Positions 4,563 to 9,473 of a stretch of 9,473 nt of DNA are shown piece after piece. Made by a program: the position numbers and the translations under genes. Location of the stretch: the NCBI GenBank assembly GCA_964390795.1, contig CAYMLQ010000230.1:1-9473 (forward strand), in the 5' to 3' direction. The DNA is from CAYMLQ01 sp964390795 (GTDB taxonomy: Bacteria > Verrucomicrobiota > Kiritimatiellia > RFP12 > UBA1067). The notes under the pieces are model-generated. The model saw nothing but the letters and a program-made list of their open reading frames with translations. It ran no database searches and was not told the origin of the DNA. Position 1 is the stretch's first letter; each line of letters starts with the position of its first letter.

Positions 4563-7058
4563 ATGAATTCTCTCATCCTCACCAGCCTGCTCGCCGTAGT
4601 TACCGCCACTCATGCCAGCATCATTCCGCAACCTTCCTCGGTCGAATTTCAGGCTGGCAGCCACCGGCTCGACAAAACAGTGCGAATTGCCAGCGGGCCG
4701 TTCTTAGCAGAGGCGCAGTTGTTGGCGGAGAAACTGTCACAAGCTGGGTTTGCGGCAACAGCGACCAAAGCACCGTCACCGCGTGCGGAGATTATCTTTA
4801 CGCATGAAGGCGGAATCCCCGCTGAAGGGTACGTGCTCAATGTCGCCACCAACCGATCTGTGATTATCACCGCCAGCGATGCGGCCGGCGCGTTCTGGGC
4901 GACGCAAACCTTACTGCAACTGTTGCCGCCCGAAGTGCTGGTCGGCAAGCGCCTCTCACCGGCACAAGCTGACTTACCGGCGGTGAAACTCGCCGATCAA
5001 CCGCGTTTCGCGTGGCGCGGGCTGATGATGGACTCGTCCCGGCATTTCCAGACGGCGGACGACATCAAACACTGGCTCGACCTGCTGGCGATTCACAAAA
5101 TGAATGTGTTTCACTGGCACTTCGTGGACGACCACGGCTGGCGATTCGAGAGCAAGAAATACCCGTTGCTCACCCAAATCGGCGCGTGGCGCGAACAACC
5201 ACCCATCGGCCGGTACGGAGGCTATTACACGCAACAGGAAATGCGCGACATCGTCGCCTACGCGGCGGCGCGCCACATCACCGTCGTGCCGGAGATTGAG
5301 ATGCCGGGACATTCGCGCGCGGTGTTGGCGGCGTATCCAAACCTCGCCTGCGGCGGCGCGAAAACCGTCGTGGACTATTTCTTCGATTTCCCGATGGGGG
5401 CGACGCGTTTCCCATCGGTCCCCGGCAACAACGTCTTCTGCGCCGGTAAGCCTGAGACTTACCGGTTCCTTGAAGATATCCTGGCCGAAGTGATGGACAT
5501 CTTTCCGAGCGCATACATCCACGTCGGTGGCGACGAGGTGGGCATGGACTGGTGGAACAAGTGCGCCGATTGCCAGGCGATGATGAAGACAAACAGGCTC
5601 GCAAACAGTCACAAGTTGCAGGCGCATCTCATGACTCGCATGGAAACGTTCTTGAACGCGCACGGACGAAAGTTGATCGGCTGGGATGAAATTCTAGACG
5701 GCGGCCTCTCGCCCAACGCCACCGTCATGAGTTGGCGCGGCACCGCCGGCGGCATCAAGGCCGCCAAATCCGGCCACGACGCCGTGATGTCACCCGGTAA
5801 GCCGCTCTACTTCGACCACCGGCAATCCCACTCGCCGCTGCATCCTCCCGGCTTCGGCGGCGACGTGGAAACGTTGGAGGAAGTTTACAACTACGATCCC
5901 GTTCCGAAAGAACTGTCGCCCGAACAAGCCAAACACATCCTCGGCGCGCAAGCGAACCTCTGGACGTGCGCCACACCCGACAAAGAGCGCCTTGAACTGT
6001 TTGCAGTCCCGCGCCTGTGCGCGCTTGCCGAGGTCGCGTGGTGCGAGCCAACGCCCAAAGATTACGCCGCTTTCCAAAAACGCCTCGCCGAACATCTCCA
6101 GCGTCTCAACGTCAACTACTGGCGCGAACCGTCGCCGGTAACAATTGGCAATTGGCAACCGGACGCGAAGCTCAAAGATTGGACGCCCCTCGAATTCGAC
6201 ATCACCGGCAAGCTGCCCGGCACTGGTCGGTGGCAGGTCACGTTCCAGTACGAGAAAGGCCAGGATGCGCTGGAGATGCAGAGCGTGGAGTTGCTCGCCG
6301 CTGGCCTCGTCATCGCCGCCGACCGGCACACCGGCCTCACCGGCTCGCGCCACGAAAACCACGCCTACACGCTCGACGTGCCGCCATTCACCGGCAAGCT
6401 CACGCTCCGGGCTATCGTCCGCTGTCTGGACGGCGGGCACACCGACAGCACCGGCACAATCCAACTCGCGCAGGAGATTAAACTCTACGCCACGTTGCGC
6501 GCCCGGACTGATTTGCGTCCACAACGGCCATCTCACCTTAATCCTCTCCCCCAAACGACGGGGGAGAGGAGACCGGATCCCCTCTCCCGTCCGACGGGAG
6601 AGAGTCAGGGTGAGGGCTATGCCACACCACTCCTTACCACCAACGGCGTTGTCCAACTCAGGGACGAACGTATCGAAAACATCCTCTGGCGCGTTGAGCA
6701 TGGCGAACTCGACCGGCTTGCGCCAAAACAAATCTTGTTGCACACCGGTATGGCAAACCTCGCCGCCGGTGAAAGCGTGGCCGATGTCGCTGCCGGCATC
6801 GAAACGATCTGCGTGCGCATCCACGAGAAGCTTCCGAACGCGAAACTGTTCGTCCTCGGTTTACTGCCTTGCCGGGAGGAGAAAGTGGACCGCGTGAACT
6901 TCCAACTGCAAACCCGGTTGCACCCGCAAGGTTGGATTCACGTCCGCGACCTAGGCAACAAATTCCGCAACGCCGACGGTACGGTCAGCGAGAAACTCTG
7001 TGCCGACAGCGAGGCGGTGCTAGCCAACGAACTCAGTGTTTGGTTGAATCCAAAATGA
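4563..7058 (+). CDS. Secreted beta-N-acetylhexosaminidase (GH20) with degenerate C-terminal SGNH segment
   Basis: A GH20 enzyme removes terminal N-acetyl-hexosamines from chitin-like, mucin or other glycans by substrate-assisted catalysis. Counting from ATG 4563 (831 residues): signal peptide at 1-18 (MNSLILTSLLAVVTATHAS); GH20b-like N-domain at about 20-145; catalytic TIM barrel at about 146-495. Barrel motifs include RGLMMDSSRHF, FHWHFVDDHGWR, VVPEIEMPGHS, HVGGDEVGMDWW with the catalytic Asp-Glu pair D324-E325, LIGWDEI, and GAQANLWT. A beta-sandwich-like region follows at about 525-645. Residues ~657-684 come from a palindromic DNA repeat. Residues ~693-831 match the middle of an SGNH esterase (IENILWRVEHGELD, LAPKQILLHTGMANLAAGE). 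The nucleophile block is absent and no D-x-x-H block is seen near the end. Alternative start: ATG 4404 with a strong AAGGAG would add 53 residues before the signal peptide. I prefer 4563 because a signal peptide should be N-terminal, but no ribosome-binding site precedes it. Confidence 0.88.
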   Translation: MNSLILTSLLAVVTATHASIIPQPSSVEFQAGSHRLDKTVRIASGPFLAEAQLLAEKLSQAGFAATATKAPSPRAEIIFTHEGGIPAEGYVLNVATNRSVIITASDAAGAFWATQTLLQLLPPEVLVGKRLSPAQADLPAVKLADQPRFAWRGLMMDSSRHFQTADDIKHWLDLLAIHKMNVFHWHFVDDHGWRFESKKYPLLTQIGAWREQPPIGRYGGYYTQQEMRDIVAYAAARHITVVPEIEMPGHSRAVLAAYPNLACGGAKTVVDYFFDFPMGATRFPSVPGNNVFCAGKPETYRFLEDILAEVMDIFPSAYIHVGGDEVGMDWWNKCADCQAMMKTNRLANSHKLQAHLMTRMETFLNAHGRKLIGWDEILDGGLSPNATVMSWRGTAGGIKAAKSGHDAVMSPGKPLYFDHRQSHSPLHPPGFGGDVETLEEVYNYDPVPKELSPEQAKHILGAQANLWTCATPDKERLELFAVPRLCALAEVAWCEPTPKDYAAFQKRLAEHLQRLNVNYWREPSPVTIGNWQPDAKLKDWTPLEFDITGKLPGTGRWQVTFQYEKGQDALEMQSVELLAAGLVIAADRHTGLTGSRHENHAYTLDVPPFTGKLTLRAIVRCLDGGHTDSTGTIQLAQEIKLYATLRARTDLRPQRPSHLNPLPQTTGERRPDPLSRPTGESQGEGYATPLLTTNGVVQLRDERIENILWRVEHGELDRLAPKQILLHTGMANLAAGESVADVAAGIETICVRIHEKLPNAKLFVLGLLPCREEKVDRVNFQLQTRLHPQGWIHVRDLGNKFRNADGTVSEKLCADSEAVLANELSVWLNPK
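6532..6614. repeat. 83-bp palindromic repeat element inside the hexosaminidase gene
   Basis: Two strong hairpins stand side by side. CCTCTCCCCC (6543-6552) pairs perfectly with GGGGGAGAGG (6560-6569). CTCTCCCGT (6582-6590) pairs perfectly with ACGGGAGAG (6594-6602). Outer arms CTCACC (6532-6537) and GGTGAG (6609-6614) enclose both. This is the pattern of the widespread 'CTCACCCT..CTCTCCC..GGGAGAG..AGGGTGAG' intergenic repeat seen in many bacterial genomes (recognised from memory). Here it lies within an open frame and is translated as a Pro/Thr/Gly/Arg-rich linker between the beta-sandwich region and the SGNH remnant. Confidence 0.8.
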
Positions 7059-7118
7059 AAACACGCTCGGAAACGGCAAGGGATTGACGAGCGCATCTGA
7101 GCACTGCCACCGGTTTTT

Positions 7119-7162
7119 GAAGGGCGCGATGCCTCGTGTCGTTTCGAGGTATCGCGCCGTTC
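7119..7162. repeat. Long intergenic hairpin between the hexosaminidase and LamG genes
   Basis: The arms at 7123-7136 and 7145-7158 are complementary over 14 positions with a single G-T pair, around an 8-base loop. After one mismatch, three more pairs extend the stem to 7119-7162. It is 60 bases after the hexosaminidase stop. No T tract follows on either strand, so a classical intrinsic terminator is not supported. It may be a dispersed palindromic repeat or a structured 3' end that protects the message. Confidence 0.65.
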
Positions 7163-7197
7163 GGATGGGTTCACGGCAACGCGGCGCCTGAACAATC

Positions 7198-7212
7198 CGG
7201 CCGGTCCGGCCG
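7198..7212. repeat. Short GC palindrome CGGCCGG-T-CCGGCCG
   Basis: Two seven-base arms around a single central base form a perfect palindrome in the 278-base gap upstream of the LamG-protein gene. It could be a protein-binding dyad. Such GC-only palindromes also arise easily by chance in G+C-rich DNA. Confidence 0.3.
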
Positions 7213-7336
7213 AACATGATGTATTGCCCGTGCGCTGGGTGGCGCGCGAGTCGGTAATGACGCCATCGGACGCGTGTTCGGTCGCGGAAGAGGTGCGGGA
7301 TTGTCCTGCCCAAAATAATGCTAACAGAGGCCTGTC

Positions 7337-9430
7337 ATGAAAATGCGAATCGGAATGAGTGTGAGCTGCGCAGTTCTTGGTGTGATGTTGGGTTCGGCGG
7401 CGTGGGGAGCGGATGCGTGGTGTCCGGGCTGGGACTACCGGCAGAAAATCACGGTGGATCAGGCTTTGGTCAGCGGGGCCGGAGTGCATACGAATTTTCA
7501 GGTCCTCATCACGGAGAGCAACGTCACGGCTGCCCTGTGGCAATATGCGCAAACCAACGGTGCCGATATCATCTTTACGGCCGCCGATGGTGTCACCCGG
7601 CTGGCGCACGACCTCGAGCAGTTCGATGTGGCCAACACGCGTCTGTGCGCGTGGGTGAAGATTCCTGAACTCGCGGGTGAGGCCAACACCTCCTTTTACA
7701 TCTACTACGGCTATCCCTTGGCCACCAACGCCCAGAATGGGGCGGCTGTGTGGTCCGACTATAGTGCGGTGTGGCATCTGCGGGAGAACTCGGGAACACG
7801 GTACGACGCGACCACCAACGGCGCCAATCTCGCCACTAATGGGGTGCTCACCCACACCGCGAGCGGGAAGATCAACGGTGCCTGCAACTTCGATGGAACC
7901 TCGGGTTACCTTTCGGCCAGCAAGCAGGTTATCAATGGCGACAGCACCGTTTCCGCCTGGGTGAAGATGCCGGCCTCGCTGTCGAAATATCACGCGATTT
8001 TCGACACGGGGTACGATCCCGCCACGCTCATCCGGCAGGGGGGCAGCGGCGGCCAGGCCTTGGAGGTCTTCGTCCGCAACGGCAACGCCATCATCACCGA
8101 CACGTCATTTTTCACGGGAACGGAGAACGCCTGGCTCTACGTGACGCTCGTCCTGAGCAATGGCACGGCTTACCTGTACCGCAACGGGCAGTACCGGACC
8201 AGCGCCGCGTATACCGGGACCCCCTTGAATACGTGGCTTAACCTGGGTAATTGGAGTGGCGGGGGACACTACTGGACGGGTGACATGGACGAAACCCGCG
8301 CCTGCAAACTGACGCGTTCCAGCGACTGGATAGCCACTGAGTATGCCAACCAGAATGCCCCGGCCTCTTTCGCCTCCGCCTTGGCCGAGGAGCGGGCCCC
8401 CGCATCCGACGCACCCTGGCATGCCGGATGGAGATACCGGCAGCGGCTGTTCGTAGACGGCTCGCAGGTCAGCGGAAGCCTGTCGAACTTCCCGGCGCTG
8501 GTCACGGAGCGCAACGTGCGGTCCAACCTGTGGCTGAATGCCAAGAGCGACGGCAGCGACATCCTCTTTACGGCCGGCGATGGCGTCACGAAACTGGCGC
8601 ATGAGTTGGAGAAGTTCGACACTGCGGGCAAGCAGTTGTGTGCCTGGGTCAAGCTGCCGCTGGTGTCCGCCGCGAGCAACACCACATTCTTCGTCTACTA
8701 CGGCCGGCCCAGCGCCGCAAACCAGGAAACCCCGGCGGGCGTCTGGACAGGGTACCGCGCGGTGTGGCATCTCAAGGAAATTTTGGGGACGCGGTACGAT
8801 TCTACCAGCAACGATGCCGACGTTGCGCCCTATGGCGGAGTTAGCCACACCGTGAGCGGGAGGGTGGACGGGGCATGCTCCTTCGACGGCACCACGGGGT
8901 ATCTGTCGGCTAACAAGCAGGTGATCAACGGCAACGCCACCGTTTCCGCATGGGTCAAGATGCCGGCAGCGTTGTCGACCGGACGCGCCATTTTCGACAC
9001 GGGCTACAACGCCGGCACGCTCATTCGCGAATTCGGCTCCGCCAGTGGCGAGCAGTTGGAAGTGTGGGTCCATGAGGGCAGTGCCGCCAACATCAGAGAC
9101 GCGACTTACTTCCAGGGAACAGAGAACTCGTGGGTGTACCTTACGCTGGTCATGAGCAACAACACGGTCTACCTGTACCGCAACGGGCAGTTCCGGATGA
9201 GCGGCAGCTACAGCGGAACGCCCTTGAACACCTTCGTGAATATCGGCGTGTGGCCCGGCGGCCCCCACTACTGGAACAGCACCATCGACGAGACACGCGT
9301 GGCGGTTGACGTGCTGTCCGCCGACTGGATCGCCACGGAATACCGGAATCAGGGCACCCCCTCCGCCTTCACCTTTGCTTCCGCCGAGGAAGCGCAGAAA
9401 TCCAGCGGGGCGGTCATCCTGATCCGTTAA
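7337..9430 (+). CDS. Secreted two-module DUF2341/LamG (concanavalin A-like) protein
   Basis: The 697-residue product starts with a signal peptide (MKMRIGMSVSCAVLGVMLG, cleavage likely after A-W-G-A near residue 25). It is then built of two tandem copies of one ~330-residue module. Each copy has a DUF2341 part (27-128: WDYRQKITVD, DIIFTAADGVTRLAHDLEQFD, LCAWVKIP, FYIYYG; 360-460: WRYRQRLFVD, DILFTAGDGVTKLAHELEKFD, LCAWVKLP, FFVYYG). A LamG/concanavalin A-like jelly-roll follows (about 142-335 and 472-668: AVWHL, ACNFDGTSGYLSA, VSAWVKMPA, YLYRNGQ, DETR, SDWIATEY). Such modules usually bind carbohydrate or mediate surface attachment and carry no catalytic residues. No transmembrane segment, PEP-CTERM or other sorting tail is seen; the protein ends GAVILIR. 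The start is supported by AGAGG (7326-7330), six bases before the ATG. The function is inferred from domains only. Confidence 0.83.
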   Translation: MKMRIGMSVSCAVLGVMLGSAAWGADAWCPGWDYRQKITVDQALVSGAGVHTNFQVLITESNVTAALWQYAQTNGADIIFTAADGVTRLAHDLEQFDVANTRLCAWVKIPELAGEANTSFYIYYGYPLATNAQNGAAVWSDYSAVWHLRENSGTRYDATTNGANLATNGVLTHTASGKINGACNFDGTSGYLSASKQVINGDSTVSAWVKMPASLSKYHAIFDTGYDPATLIRQGGSGGQALEVFVRNGNAIITDTSFFTGTENAWLYVTLVLSNGTAYLYRNGQYRTSAAYTGTPLNTWLNLGNWSGGGHYWTGDMDETRACKLTRSSDWIATEYANQNAPASFASALAEERAPASDAPWHAGWRYRQRLFVDGSQVSGSLSNFPALVTERNVRSNLWLNAKSDGSDILFTAGDGVTKLAHELEKFDTAGKQLCAWVKLPLVSAASNTTFFVYYGRPSAANQETPAGVWTGYRAVWHLKEILGTRYDSTSNDADVAPYGGVSHTVSGRVDGACSFDGTTGYLSANKQVINGNATVSAWVKMPAALSTGRAIFDTGYNAGTLIREFGSASGEQLEVWVHEGSAANIRDATYFQGTENSWVYLTLVMSNNTVYLYRNGQFRMSGSYSGTPLNTFVNIGVWPGGPHYWNSTIDETRVAVDVLSADWIATEYRNQGTPSAFTFASAEEAQKSSGAVILIR
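7415..9394 (+). repeat. Tandem duplication encoding the two DUF2341/LamG modules
   Basis: Unit 1 spans about 7415-8392 and unit 2 about 8414-9394, offset by roughly 999 bases. Parts are still nearly identical in DNA. The stretch 8171-8192 equals 9170-9191 over 22 bases, and the segment around 7945-7975 differs only at scattered, mostly third-codon positions from 8937-8967. Other parts have diverged, so it looks like an internal gene duplication of intermediate age or one maintained by partial gene conversion. Confidence 0.8.
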
Positions 9431-9473
9431 TGCCGAACGGGCGCCTCAAACGAAGGCCAGGGAGAAGAATGCG
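9430..9473 (+). CDS. Start of a further gene, truncated by the window edge
   Basis: The LamG-protein stop overlaps an ATG (TAATG, 9428-9432). In the same frame, a second ATG at 9469 has AGGGAG (9459-9464) four bases upstream. From 9430 the predicted residues are MPNGRLKRRPGRRM, a basic stretch that could be a signal-peptide head or simply leader sequence. The better ribosome-binding site favours 9469. Either way a co-transcribed gene is likely to follow. Its identity cannot be told. Confidence 0.35.
   Translation, partial: MPNGRLKRRPGRRM

Noticed and set aside
4974..6824. Two long minus-strand frames opposite the hexosaminidase (4974-5663 and 5790-6824)
   Set aside because: Both mirror the codons of a clear GH20 gene and show no domain motifs or ribosome-binding sites.
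6938..9268. Long minus-strand frames opposite the LamG gene (6938-7993 and 8105-9268)
   Set aside because: They repeat with the duplicated modules exactly as a shadow would and show no recognisable protein features.
1..9473. CRISPR array, tRNA/rRNA genes, defence or toxin-antitoxin system
   Set aside because: No regularly spaced repeats, no cloverleaf or rRNA-like segments, and no recognisable nuclease, toxin or antitoxin genes were seen on reading both strands; a covariance-model search would be needed to exclude small RNAs.

Overview
The window looks like chromosomal DNA of an uncultured member of the PVC superphylum (Kiritimatiellota, Lentisphaerota or Verrucomicrobiota). This is inferred from the mix of genes: a DUF2341/LamG secreted repeat protein, a GH20 hexosaminidase with a C-terminal SGNH-type segment, a UroD-like protein beside an AraC regulator, and an IS4-type transposase paired with a DUF6788-type small protein. 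No rRNA, tRNA or CRISPR array is visible, so the taxonomy is a judgement and not a measurement.

Layout. At 1-139 (minus strand) lies the 5' end of a gene that resembles a phage capsid protein. It is followed by a mobile-element block: a complete DDE transposase (165-1568, minus) and, divergently, a 116-aa DUF6788-like protein (1647-1997, plus). Just beyond, at 2015-2070, a 12-bp inverted repeat overlaps a near-consensus sigma70-type promoter pointing rightward.

The middle block holds an AraC-family regulator (2201-3070) and a UroD-like protein (3335-4375). Both are noticeably poorer in G+C than their flanks. They are separated by a hairpin-rich intergenic stretch. Next comes a large secreted GH20 beta-N-acetylhexosaminidase (4563-7058, possibly starting at 4404). 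Its C-terminus carries an 83-bp palindromic repeat read through in frame, and then a degenerate SGNH-hydrolase segment that lacks its catalytic blocks.

After an intergenic region with a strong 18-nt-arm hairpin comes a 697-aa secreted protein built of two near-identical DUF2341+LamG modules (7337-9430). The start of a further gene overlaps or closely follows its stop.

How the genes may work together: the GH20 enzyme and the LamG protein suggest extracellular glycan binding and degradation. The AraC regulator is a plausible local regulator and the UroD-like protein a co-located enzyme of unknown substrate. I found no convincing evidence of a wholly new multi-gene system. The most notable observations are the transposon-side outward promoter upstream of the AraC gene, the palindromic repeat embedded in the hexosaminidase reading frame beside a decayed SGNH domain, and the ambiguous N-terminus of that hexosaminidase.
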